Shown: positions 22,053 through 33,651 of the stretch, one piece after another
Layout of the letters: the number at the start of each line of letters is the position of its first letter
Position numbering within the stretch: position 1 is the first letter of the stretch
Assembly (NCBI GenBank): GCA_947247005.1
Contig: OX365946.1
Location: 5,650,453-5,714,452 of the forward strand
DNA length: 64,000 nucleotides
Direction: 5' to 3'
Source of the DNA: Spisula solida
Taxonomy: Eukaryota; Mollusca; Bivalvia; Venerida; Mactridae
Notes under the pieces: generated by a model
Told to the model about the DNA's origin: nothing
What the model saw: only the letters and a program-made list of their open reading frames with translations
The model's database searches: none
Program-made: the position numbers and the translations under genes

Positions 22053-23794
22053 AAAACACGTTTTGAAGTATTATACTATTGGTTGAAGGTATCTAGTTTA
22101 TTATATAAAACATAAGCCTCCCATATTCTTTTGAATGGGACAGTTCCCTCATTAGTATTACTTATTGAACCGACAGTAGTATTGTTATGACGTTTTTATT
22201 ACAGACATGTTATATTTATTATGCAGAATCAATCGAGGATGAAGGATGATTTTCCCCGACTATTCCCCAGCACACGCTCCCTAGTATATTAATTAGCCGG
22301 TCGTTTCTACTCATCCGAATAACACACATTGATTAGTACATTTCAAAAACTAATGGCAGGAAAAAATATTGCGTAGTCCCAACACTACAGGTAAGTGTTT
22401 GACTAGAACAATAGAGTTTCAGTATAGTTTTACTTCGGCTAGTAAGCTTGTGGTTATCGTAAAACATTTTAGCGAGATTGTGTCTTCCGTGCTCTGCTTA
22501 CCTTTATGTCCGATTTGTTATTCCTTTTATATAAATTATAGCTCGCCGGAGATAATTCTAGCCTTATCAATAAACAAACATGCATAATACAAACTCTGCA
22601 CGTTCGAATGACCGCTTGTTATCAGTGAAGATTGAAAGAGTACTAAAGAAGTGATTATACACAAGATAGAACAAAGAATAGACGTTGAAAATGCATATAA
22701 TTTTCATATTTATTTGTAAACAAATGCTAGTGCTATCATCGGCGTTCGATAGTGTGTGCCATTTAAGACCTGTATCAGTGTGAATCAATTGACGTGTTCC
22801 TCCACTTTAAGCATGAATATATTACAAGGTCACTGTGCGGAATATATCCGCTACCGTCATTATGTGAGTGTACATGTAGTGAATAAACTTTAAAATGTTG
22901 CCTTAACAGAATATATAAGTATACTCCCCTATTTATTTCTACAGTGTATTGTCTACGTGTACAATCACACAATGACATATCCTTGCATTGTCGGGAAATC
23001 TGGAGTTCCCTGTGCTATCGTGTGACACGGTAAACAAATAAATTGCGTCCGCCACATCTTTTTACCTGTAGAAAGTACACAAATAATGGGTATTCAAAAG
23101 CACAAAACTAATATTTACGAAGTCATACCTAAATCATTCCAATCATCCCTAATATTGCAGTAGCAATATGATTAATATAGTATTAAACTGAAATACATGT
23201 ATGTATAATCAATAATAATAATGTTTAGGCTCTTTGTTTCGAGATATTTTGGATGTCCACATGTTATAAAATGAGAGAACAGTTAATTCCTAATTCAAAT
23301 TATGGCTTTCTTCAAGATGTTGGAAATATTTATGAATTAAAAAACGTGTTTAGAGTCTTTAGATGTACTGGTATATTGTTACTAAGTATACATTTAATGT
23401 AACTAATTATATAATAAAAACATACACTGTTGATATTTTATAACCTGCTAAGTGATTAAAGTATGCTATTGATATGCATGTATGAGAACATTCGGGCAAC
23501 TTTTAGATCTTAGTTTTAGCTGAATGCATTTGTGATAACTATGTACAATGCAACCTCTCCAGAGACTCTGAGCAGCCCTCCACTGAGCAACAACCTCTCT
23601 TCAGCAACATAAACATGTTGTTCGAGAAGAGACAATCTCTACATACAACACCATAATGTTATGTTTCCCAATGTGTGTCGCTATAGAGAGCTTTTATTGT
23701 TTTCAAAGTGCACATTTTCTCTTAGAATATGATTTATCTAAGAATTGCACTTTAGGGTATGCATTTTGAAAAAGTACATAATTTTTATATGTTT
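22053..23794. other. no gene seen; short hairpin at 23602-23640
   Basis: The only structure noted is CTCTCTTC...AACAT-aaac-ATGTT...GAAGAGA. ORFs in this stretch are short and featureless. Confidence 0.35.
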
Positions 23795-24190
23795 ACGAGC
23801 GTCGTACGACGGTCGTGCGATTGTCGTACGAAGGTCGTGCGATTGTCTCACGGCAGTCGTAGGATAGGGGATGTTCACAAGACTGTCGTGCGACAATCGC
23901 ACAATCATCGCACGTCCATCGTACGTCCATCGCACGATAGTGGTATGATTCTAAGTGCCTAGAGTGACCTTATAATCTCAAACAAATCGTGCGTCCATCG
24001 TGCGTCCATCGCACGTCCGTCGTAGAATTTTTTAACATGTCCAAAACTCTACAACGAGGGTCTACGATTATGTTTTCCGTCGCACGACGGTCGCACGATG
24101 CAGAAATTACTCAAGTCCGTCGTGCGACGGACGCACGATAGTCCTCAAATTTACACCGTAGACCCGTCGCAGGTCCGTCGCACGACAATC
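23795..24190. repeat. CGTGCGA/CGTACGA-palindrome cluster 3
   Basis: It holds dozens of motifs of the form GTCGTGCGA, GTCGTACGA, TCGCACGA and GTCCATCG at roughly 10-20 base spacing, in two blocks divided by AGTGACCTTATAATC. It differs from clusters 1, 2 and 4 in favouring CGTGCG over CGTACG and lacks their central hairpin. Overlapping ORFs on both strands are repeat artefacts. Confidence 0.75.
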
Positions 24191-26499
24191 GTGAAAGGGG
24201 TTTTACAAAATGCGATACGGGCATCGGATATTTATGTATAAGCATCCAAATAACTATGTACATTTCATGGAATGAGTCGGGTTTAATTACAGAAACCATA
24301 TTTGGAACAGGTGGTCACCGTGGATGGGGAACATTTTTAAAAGCTCACTGTGGAATCCTGCACATGAATAAAAAAGTGTGAAAACTAAAATACGAACTTA
24401 TAACACACAGTAACATTGACATGTTTATCTTATTACTTGAGTAGATAAGTGACTTAATATTATTCATGTTTTAAATCAACGATACAAAAATGTTATATTG
24501 AGGACTTTGGTTAAACTGTTTGGAATAGAGAAGTTAAATTCATAAACTAGATCTATATGAGTAGTTTATTATTTTTTATTTATCTTCAAACTATTAGATA
24601 TATTTATTTTTATTTGTATCTAGTTCTAGTGTGTACAAATGTTATATCTATTAATTTATGTCAAATAACTCTTAAATAATAAAATCGCCAAATTTATTGA
24701 CATATAGGGAAAATAGCTGTTATACACTCAAACTAGATAGAAACAAGAAATAAATTAATATATCTTAATATTCCAATTTAAAACAAACATAAATGATAAT
24801 ATGACACATATTGTCTAGTGTACATACAGTACTTAGCACCCTATTAATTTTCAGTAGCCGGGACCAGTTTCTGTGTTTTATGACCCTAGATAAACACTGA
24901 TAGTGATCTCCTGCTGATAGCCAGAAATATAGAAGGACCATTATAGGTCATCGTGCCTCAGATCTGCCAATCTACTAGGAACGCGGATTAACCAGCTTTA
25001 TCAGCCAATCAAATCTTGATAGTGTTGGTGGAACTGACCAACCTGGCAATGTTCATCCTCATTCATCAGTGGTTAGTCAAGTTCCCAGACTCGAAGAATA
25101 CTCTGGTGAACGAGAATGGACAATGTTATGTAACCCACAAAATAAAACCGACTGCAGCTGTTGACCCCTATATGACCCATTCATGAAAATGTTCAGTGAC
25201 GAGCACGTGGTAGTTGGTTATAGTATTATTATCGTCGCAGGATTCTTTTTTGTAGTGATTTATGAATGATCTCGAGCGTTTTACACACTAATATTTACTC
25301 GTAAACGTCTGATCACGTGGTAATGTTTTGGTTGATGACGCCTTTGTGATATCTATGGATCAATTTTAATACGGAAATCATGCATTAGTTGACATTAGGC
25401 CTTTTCGACTGGGCTGTGTCGTGGAGCAGGTTACAGTCTGTTCCCGTTCTAATTTTACAGTTGCATTACTATAGTAGTGCTGTGATTGTGGGGATGGGAA
25501 CCAGGCTAAAGCTTGTGTAATGCCGTAAACGAAGGGCGTTGATACAGTGTGTGAAATTGAACTCATTTTTCCAATGCGTCGATGAGCTCTGATTACTCAA
25601 CTCTCTGAGAACTTCAATCTCTTGTTGTAATGTGAACATCCGGTTTGTTGTTTAAACAACAGTGTTATGTCTGTTGTTTTGGGAATTAGCTCGTATGTAA
25701 CAACCCGTTGGTCCGTGCGTTGTGTGTGAGCTGTCAGTTTAGCTCTGCCAACGTAGTAAGTCCAGTGCGTTTTTCCAGTACAATTTCAAATATGATAACA
25801 AAGTCTCAACTAAATAAGTTATGAGAAATCCACCGTCAGTTTTTCTATTTTTATTTTCGTCGTTTCTCCAAATATTTTAACAATAACAAATATGTTTTAT
25901 TTTCTTAACACACAGAGTTAGTAACTTAACTAAGCGTAGTGGAACTCCACTTTTCCTAACTTTTTAAAACCTACATCATGACTGTTTTCGTCCTAATTCA
26001 TCCCTTTTTTTATTAAAAAATCTTACTTAATATACATTATTTTCAAATCATAGAAAATAAATCTTAAAAGCTTTTGACCAATCAAATTACACATTACAAA
26101 ATACTTAAAACGTTCTTAGCCAATCAAATTGCATGTTATATACTTTGTTAGCCAATTAAAACGTGGCTACAACATTATTGCATAATTACTAAAAAACAAA
26201 GGGTTTACCAATATTGAACCTATTATATCATTACCTTGACTTTAATGTATGATAAAAATCTATTAAGATGCTATCGCGTGTATCCTGTCTCCAGTGGACA
26301 TTTCAGTGACAATTATTTAGACTATCATAGTCGTTTTACAACCTAACAGCCCCTGGGTATTAAAATACTTTGAATGTTCTTTTCAGAAAAGCGTTGCTAA
26401 AATAGTTAGATTATGTTGACAATTTAAAACAAATGATGTGGTCAAATATTACCGCATAAAACTTGCTTCACGAAACAGCCCAGTCGAAAAGGCCTTTTG
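24191..26499. other. no gene seen; 34-bp inverted pair at 25397-25430 and 26464-26497
   Basis: ACAGCCCAGTCGAAAAGGCC (minus at 25397, plus at 26478), with a few more matching bases outward, occurs as an inverted pair about 1.05 kb apart. The plus copy runs straight into a LINE 3' tail, so the shared segment could be LINE 3' UTR present twice. Otherwise AT-rich DNA without recognisable coding sequence. Confidence 0.4.
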
Positions 26500-26612
26500 T
26501 TACTATTATCTTCTGTTATTACTGTACATAATTTGTAAATGTGTTAATGAGGCTCACAGGGAAGAATGGATTGCCTCTTTAAATAAAGTCTTTATTATTA
26601 TTATTATTTTTA
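26500..26612 (+). mobile_element. solitary LINE 3' tail with (ATT)n
   Basis: ATCTTCTGTTAT, GAGGCTCACA, GGAAG, TTGCCTC and TTTAAATAAAGTCTT then (ATT)n match, in order, the 3' end of the L1-like element at 43890-44025. It is a heavily 5'-truncated insert or a SINE that borrowed this tail. Confidence 0.7.
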
Positions 26613-27627
26613 TAGTTGAAATGAAACTAGATGAACAAGAATGTATTCTTAATCGCAGAGAATGACAAGTTATTGTAACACGTCCAAGTTTGTTAATTTT
26701 CTGACGCAAAGTATCTTTCAAAGGACATTTGCAATGTATAATTTAAATATTTTTACCCCAAAAACCTCAGCATCATAGTGTAAAATAGGGCCTACTAGGT
26801 AATTATATACAAGTCAAACAGTTTCCTGTGGGTTATAATTTAGTTGTATCGTTTAGAATGTGGTTTTTGCAGTTTGGATGCAATTCGAATTTATTCCGGT
26901 GTAAGTTTAAATTAATGTTTCTGTCATAATTGTTCCAATACATGTAATATCGGACAATACCGATTAATCTAACAACAAATGCCATGATGAGATATAAATC
27001 GTATTCAGTTTAAATTTCGGAATAATGGTTTCTTTGGTAAATAAACTATTGTAATGCGATAAAGACCGATGTTATCCGCATGGAATAATGAAATTAGTCT
27101 GGTTCACGACATTCTTACAAAGTGCTTCTTTTTTGGATATTGTTTTTGAAATCGTAAACCACCGAGAACATGTCACGTGCCCCTCCATGGTCATTTTACT
27201 TTTGACAATCCAATATAACCTGTTTTTGTTAAATCTCATTTTAAGATCTTTGATAACATGTAAGGCTTTTTAAGGACTGATAATTACCAGTATCTCAGCC
27301 TGGAAATATATGTTGCTTATGTTTTAACAGTGTTTTATGTTTCACAAGTTTGAAGAATATTTTCTGTCATATAATTTAAACAATTGTTCAGTATACGTAT
27401 ATCATAATGCCAAAATCTCAGGGTGGCTTTCATTGTAATAAAACTAATAATGCATTAGCCACTGAGATTGTATATACCAGATCCTGCAGTATTATGTGAT
27501 TTGGCAATAAAGGATAGCTGATAAGCTCAACCCATGTTCCCTAGCATAATGTTGAATATCTATATAGATACTCATTGAAACTTGATAGATATGAATCATT
27601 TATAATATACAGTGATATTTTCCTACT
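26613..27627. other. no gene seen
   Basis: AT-rich DNA between two repeats, without recognisable exon, RNA gene or tandem array. Confidence 0.35.
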
Positions 27628-28205
27628 TATGCTACGGTCACATTTGCCCTACGAGCTCCTTACGAGCTCAGTACGAGTTGATTTTGGCGAACTCGTACGG
27701 CGTCCGTACGGAGCTCGTATGGATATCGAAACTCATACGAGCACCGCACGGATTTTTGTGACTCGTAGAGGACTCGGTGAAACCGATCTCCCGAGTTGTC
27801 TACGAGCTCGTAGATATTTTTCAAGTCTGTATTATCTCTCACGAGGCCCGTGAGGACACCGCACGAGCTACGAAATACTCGTGCGAGTACCGTACGATAT
27901 CCGTACGGATATGGAAATCTGCAAGGTTTTGCATCGCATGGGACGCCATTAGGATGTAGATAGTGAACATTATCTTAACTGCTAAACTTATTACAACGAA
28001 TTGTTATGAGTATGGTGTATATTGCATTATTGAAAACAATTTTGTTTTGAAGATTGAGAGACTGAGCGAGCATAACAACATTTGTACACAAAATTGTTAT
28101 ATCTTTATTTCGAATGTACATGTAATATACACTATAACATTTACTGCTATTAAGTATCCAAGTTCCGGTAGACTGAAGACTCTGCCAACAGCAAAAATCA
28201 AAGCG
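27628..28205 (+). repeat. CGTACG-palindrome element, direct copy (cluster 4)
   Basis: It starts TGCTACGGTCACATTTGCCC and runs through CGTACG-rich arms (27640-27930) around a central hairpin (CTCGTAGAG...CTACGAG). About 270 bases of unique sequence follow, ending CTCTGCCAACAGCAAAAA. It is the inverted counterpart of 18788-19430. Its ORFs are palindrome artefacts. Confidence 0.8.
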
Positions 28206-30109
28206 CTGAAGGCACTAAATTTGTTTGGGTTTGAATAATGAAAATGTAAAAAATCTTCAGTCCTCAATAACATGGCAATTCTCTTTTGTAACGTGCCGGA
28301 CTGATAGACACTGGAAAAATCCCGTCAGTGAATAATAATAATAATGTCTAAAAACGAATCAGTTTTAAGTTTTGAATGGGGAATCTAAATTAAAGTTTTA
28401 AAATTGCCTATGTTTAGTGTTTTTTGAGCATTTGGGACTAAATATCTTAATTCAGTTGTTATCCAAGCGCTTTCAGACAAAGTCGGAGGGAGTGTAGTGA
28501 TTCTGGGATTCCGGTCTGTGTACAGTACAGCTGGGTACAGGTTTTATCAAGTCTGAAATGCCATGTTATTCGGTGAGTTGAGTGGTGGCTCTCTTCTAGT
28601 TTGGCTGTTGGACAGTGCGGTTGTGTGTGAAAGCGCAGAATAGGCAATAGACAGTTATTAGAGACTGATAGACTAGTGTAGAGTATGTTTTCTTCACACG
28701 TGACACAATCGGTTCAATGCAATATTCATGAATCTCTGACCATTAGAGGGTGTTATTGCAAACTTTAACAAGAGCCATGTTCACATGGCCAACCCAGCAT
28801 AAATCGATTACATAAGGTGACCAAAGTAGTACAAATCTGATTCTAAAAGTGCACGAAATTACACGAGTTCATAGTGAGATATATTCAAATTTAAGGGTAA
28901 GACAAATGAAAATTGAATGAAAAAATAAATTATTTTTCAATATTTTTTTAATCCATGGTATTTTCTGATTATGATGCATTACAAATTTATTTCAGTTCAA
29001 AAGCTTAAACTGCAGGAAATTGCATGATTATTATAGTTGACTACTGACACTTGCATGATTTAAAAAAGGAAGAAATATTGCCAGGGGTTTCTGTTTCGGG
29101 ACCTAGTCGCTGCGGCAAGACATACTAGTACGATGTGCACCAGACTGACATAGCAATTTCGTTCAGGATTCTATTTACGATGCAACTTTTATCCGGTGAC
29201 GGCTAAATTAACAATTCTTAAATCCAAAATCGGGAAATCGTACTTATGCATCAGTTGATTTGAATGACAACCACCAACCCCTGTGAAGGGCGGGGGATGG
29301 CGGGTGAAATTGTCGCATGTGTTAACATTTCCGACGCACCCGCACTGCCGTGCAAGTGCGGGACTTTTGTTTCGCGCAAAAATAGCGGGGAAATATAGCC
29401 GTGACTCTACCCGTGAGGCGGGGCAATTGCGGGGATTTTGCTATCTGTCAGACCCTGGGGGCACGGATTTTACCAGGGGTTTGAAAAGACAAACGTAAAA
29501 ATATCCGTCCTTCCCCGGCGTTCGGGCTGTGGTTTCAATTGACTGTTGCATTACACCATACAGCTTGCTGCCAGTTAGCAACCACCAATTAGATCTTTGA
29601 AAAACTGCATTAAAATACAGGATGTATATATATGAAGATACCAATACTATGGAGGTAGATCTACAACCTCTCAAATTTCATTGCATTAAAACCCTCTACA
29701 ACCGGGTTACCCTACATACAATGTTGTTTTAATTCATATCATATCAAGTTGCTTTCAAAAACTAGAAGAGAAGTGTGTGATAAATTTCGTAGAGAAACAT
29801 ATCTATTGAAGTCTACATGGAGTCATTACATGACGGGCACCTATGGTAAATTGGGCTCTTGATTAGTCCTTACGAATTTTATGTTCAGTCTATTTAGATA
29901 TTAGTGTCATGGTTTAAATCTAGCACAGTCAAATGAAAGCATAGTGCTAGTACATCTAAGCTACTTGTCTTCAGACTTTTAAGGAATTTTTTGCAAATAA
30001 CAGTTCGACTATAACCAAACAATTATCACTGAACCTCACATAAATGTACACTTGTCGTATTAAACAGTGTCTTGATTCCACATGTATTACAAGGTCACGA
30101 TGGACGACA
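28206..30109. other. no gene seen; GC-rich patch at 29270-29520
   Basis: The patch (GGCGGGGGATGGCGGG, GTGAGGCGGGGCAATTG) stands out from the AT-rich surroundings and may be part of an unrecognised element. A short AAT microsatellite lies near 28330. No credible ORF. Confidence 0.35.
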
Positions 30110-30300
30110 AATATAGAATAGAATATAATTTATTTGCATATTCAGTCCTGAAAAGGACTTTTTACAAAGCAACATTAATACAATTACATAAATAGCATGG
30201 TGATATATGACGGGAAAGTATGCGATATGATATTATACCAAATTAGAAAAAAACTTTTATATATGTAACCGAGGTTTATATGTATGAGACGAATTTAGGC
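30110..30300 (-). mobile_element. possible LINE 3'-end remnant
   Basis: On the minus strand the sequence reads AAAAAGTCCTTTTCAGGACT, then GAATATGCAAATAAATTATA and TTCTATTCTAT, a typical ending of non-LTR elements. There is no coding part left. Weak call. Confidence 0.35.
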
Positions 30301-30571
30301 CCGGATTCGGGAGAGACGGTCTTTTTTTTAGAAAATTTATAGTTTATGTACTGATATTATATGTTAAGCACAACCGCTGTTATTATCCGAGAGATTGTAC
30401 ATTACATACAATATAATTGTAAAAAGAAACATAGTTTATGAAATACAAATGTGTTTCCATTATAAAGTTTACCTTGTCGAAACGAAATACAAGGCATACT
30501 TAATGTTGTAAGGTTACATTTATAAATGATTTAAATAACATATTTGAAATAAAAATGCAATACATGATTGT

Positions 30572-32112
30572 GCTAGGCCGCTAGGCCGCTAGGCCGCCAA
30601 CTTCACAATTTTTTTATTTTTTTTTTTCGACTGCGAACTTTGTTAGGCCGCTGGATCGCTAGGCCGCTAGGCCGTTGGGCCGCTAGGCCGCTAGGCCGCC
30701 AACTTCACAATTGTTGTTTTTTTTTTTTCCGACTGCCAACTTTGTTAGGCCGCTGGATCGCTAGGCCGCTAGGCCGCTAGGCCGCTAGGCCGCTAGGCCG
30801 CTAGGCCGCTGGGCCGCTGGGCCGCTAGGCCCCTATGCCGCTTGGCCGCTAGGCCGCCAACTTCACAATTTTTTTTTTCGACTGCCAACTTTGTTAGGCC
30901 GCTGGATCGCTAGGCCGCTAGGCCGCTGGGCCGTTGGGCCGTTGGGCCGCTAGGCCGCTAGGCCGCCAACTTCACAATTTTTTATTTTTCGACTGCCAAC
31001 TTTGTTAGGCCGCTGGATCGCTGGGCCGCTCGCTAGGCTGCTAGGCCGCCAACTTCACAATTGTTATTTTTTTTTTCGACTGCCAACTTTGTTAGGCCGC
31101 TGGATCGCTAGGCCGCTAGGCCGCTGGGCCGCTGGGCCGCTGGGCCGCTAGGCCGCTAGGCCGCTAGGCCGCCAACTTCACAATTTTTTTTTTCGACTGC
31201 CAACTTTGTTAGGCCGCTGGATCGCTAGGCCGCTAGGCCGCTGGGCCGTTGGGCCGTTGGGCCGCTAGGCCGCTAGGCCGCCAACTTCACAATTTTTTAT
31301 TTTTCGACTGCCAACTTTGTTAGGCCGCTGGATCGCTGGGCCGCTCGCTAGGCTGCTAGGCCGCCAACTTCACAATTGTTATTTTTTTTTTCGACTGCCA
31401 ACTTTGTTAGGCCGCTGGATCGCTAGGCCGCTAGGCCGCTGGGCCGCTGGGCCGCTAGGCCGCTAGGCCGCTAGGCCGCCAACTTCACAATTTTTTTTTT
31501 TTTTCGACTGCCAACTTTGTTAGGCCGCTGGATCGCTAGGCCGTTAGGCCGCTGGGCCGCTGGGCCGCTGGGCCGCTGGGCCGCTAGGCCGCTAGGCCGC
31601 CAACTTCACAATTATTTTTTTTTTTTTCGACTGCCAACTTTGTTAGGCCGCTGGATCGCTGGGCCGCTGGGCCGCTAGGCCGCTAGGCCGCCAACTTCAC
31701 AATTTTTTTTTTTTTTCGACTGCCAACTTTGTTAGGCCGCTGGATCGCTAGGCCCCTATGCCGCTAGGCCGCTAGGCCGCCAACTTCACAATTATTTTTT
31801 TTTTTTTTTCGACTGCCAACTTTGTTAGGCCGCTGGATCGCTGGGCCGCTCGCTAGGCTGCTAGGCCGCTAGGCCACCAACTTCACGCTGCTAGGCCGCT
31901 AGGCTGCTAGGCCGCCAACTTCACGCTGCTAGGCCGCTAGGCTGCTAGGCCGCCAACTTCACGCTGCTATGCCGCTAGGCCGCCAACTTCAAGCTGCCAG
32001 GCCGCTAGGCTGCTAGGCCGCCAACTTCACGCTGCTAGGCCGCTAGGCCGCTAGGCCGCCAACTTCACGCTGTTAGGCCGCTAGGCCGCTAGCCTGCCAA
32101 TTTCACGAACAT
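30572..32112 (-). repeat. right arm: inverted GGCCTAGC tandem array with T-tract spacers
   Basis: The same 8-bp unit and spacers as 10150-12690 but on the other strand (GCTAGGCC, TTTTTTTTCGACTGCCAAC, GATCGCTAGGCC). The outer end, 31850-32112, has the A-tract-free short blocks, as in the left arm, so both arms have the same outside-to-inside order. A segment of about 306 bp is doubled inside the arm (near 30920 and 31226). Confidence 0.9.
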
Positions 32113-32122
32113 CAAGGTTCGG
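32113..32122 (+). repeat. target-site duplication, right copy (CAAGGTTCGG)
   Basis: It directly follows the outer end CACGAACAT of the right arm and is identical to the decamer before the left arm. Confidence 0.75.
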
Positions 32123-32237
32123 TCAAAATTTGCAAGTATTTCATTAATTGTCAAGAAAGTTGTCTTATTTGTCGTATATTAAAGTTAAATGATTTTTTAA
32201 ATCGTTACACAGTAAGGTTAGTGAACATATATAATGC

Positions 32238-33640
32238 GTTTAGAAATAAACGTGTGGTCAAGGTATTTGTAATTACATGTAACATTTTACTTTATGTTCC
32301 AATACGATCGTGAATACATTCAATATCGGGACGGTTTTCACGCGACAACTATATTGGCTATTACATGTATCGGATGTTCTGAATTGATTTTTGACAGTAA
32401 ATTGTAAATATTTTGTGTTAAAGATTTTATGAACATTTTTTTACAAATCGTCGATACTGATTAATATAATCTTTTTCTATATAGAGTTAGTATATATCAT
32501 GTATTTCATTCACTCGTGCAAAATTTGATGCCTGTACGTACAGTAGATACTGGGAAATCCTCATTTATACGATTTGTTTCGCAGCAAACTACCTATACTG
32601 TAATAAAGACACGTGTGAAACGTGTAGGGACTGATAATACTCGATAAATTGATGTTGAAGTTAATTACGTCATGTGCTTTTTGTTGTGTCTTCTTGTTTA
32701 ATTCGCGTGTTATTGCAACACGGCACGCCATATAATTAAGAAATTTAAATCTGTTCGCGTATTTTGTCGGTGATTAAAACATGGGCAGGAGTTCGGATGC
32801 GGAAAATTAAATCACTCGTGCTACAGTTCGGATGCAGAAAAATCAAATCACGAGTGCGTAGCACGAGTGATTTAATTTTCCGCATTCGAACGAGTGCCCG
32901 TGTTTTATTCACCGACAAATTACAAGAACGGAGTTTTTATTTCGATTCTAAATACAATAATATCCCGCACTATTTAACTGCGCGCATTCCATTTTCACCC
33001 ATTTGACATTTAACATAATTCCACGCTGAAATTGAGTGGCTTATTAGCTGGTACAATTACCTCCCTCGTTAATGAAAACGACCTTCGTAATTTTCTGAAG
33101 GAAATAACACATTTTAAACATTGAAACAATTTTAATAACACGAGTACAGCGTATCATTAAATGAAAAATATAAATGAATTGATTATCAGAAGTTTTTATG
33201 AATCTTAATTTCGAGAGTATATTGAAGTTTCAAAACATAGATGCGTCATAGCTGTAACACTGGATACTCATGCAACTTGCCTAGTGTTGGCGACTTTGAA
33301 GCTTTTACTATAAAGTTTACGTTCATTCATAAATATGTCACGTGATACGGGGCGTAAATAGTAACAGCCAATTTGATACCATGTTTTATTGCGGTAATAA
33401 AACATGGCCTGATCTGCTCTATGTTTATATGGATTAATCCGCAGATCGTGTTAGAATTGACCGTAATTGGTGTAACTATGTCTTAAATTACAAACGAACA
33501 ACAATTTACTATTTGAACTTTATCGGTAGCTATTGAGCTATTATATTGTTAACATCTGAGAAAGACAACTCTGCGTTATAATGATATGCTATAAATCTCG
33601 AGTTGTTTTGCTTTGTATGGCCGTATGTTGAAATGATGTA
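32238..33640 (+). repeat. duplicated block A (paralogue of 51690-53275)
   Basis: Collinear matches with 51690-53275 include TGTATCGGATGTTCTGAAT, TGTACGTACAGTAGATACTG, TATCGGTAGCTATTGAGCT and CTCGAGTTGTTTT. The copy is interrupted at about 32609-33468 by the foldback element described separately. It lies downstream of C1q gene 1 (counting without the giant element), as 51690-53275 lies downstream of C1q gene 2, so it belongs to the duplicated C1q locus. Confidence 0.75.
32609..33468. mobile_element. foldback hairpin element, copy 2
   Basis: The paralogous block at 51690-53275 lacks this segment (TATACTGCAATAGAGACA runs on to TTTGTGTAACTATG there), so it is an insertion. It contains a hairpin of about 147 bases (32768-32914) with arms CGGTGA(A/T)TAAAACA, TTCG(G/A)ATGCGG and AAATTAAATCACTCGTGC, tip GTGCGTAGCAC. 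A second palindrome, CATGTTTTATT-gcggt-AATAAAACATG, is at 33380-33406. Copy 1 is at 3283-3606. The ORF across the hairpin is not a gene. Confidence 0.65.
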
Positions 33641-33651
33641 TATTGTGTATA

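Larger units (their letters stand above)
10150..32112. mobile_element. giant foldback-type transposon, about 22 kb
   Basis: Both ends read inward as ATGTTCGTGAARTTGGCAGG then CTAGCGGCC. The outer 50 bases or so of the two ends match with about one difference, in inverted orientation. The arms are long tandem arrays (10150-12690 and 30572-32112) on opposite strands. A 10-bp direct repeat flanks the outer ends exactly. This is the structure of Foldback (FB) elements of flies and TU elements of sea urchins: terminal inverted repeats built of short tandem units, with 8-10 bp target duplications of the kind Mutator-like transposases make. No ORF in the interior looks like a transposase, so it would be non-autonomous. 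The interior is a mosaic of non-coding repeats. It sits in the last intron of the galactosyltransferase gene, just downstream of C1q gene 1. An alternative is two independent inverted satellite insertions, but this does not explain the flanking decamer. Confidence 0.72.

Noticed and set aside
29090..29130. A Walker-A-like phrase GPSRCGKTY in one frame
   Set aside because: It is nine residues long, is closed by a stop at once, and has no supporting ATPase sequence around it.
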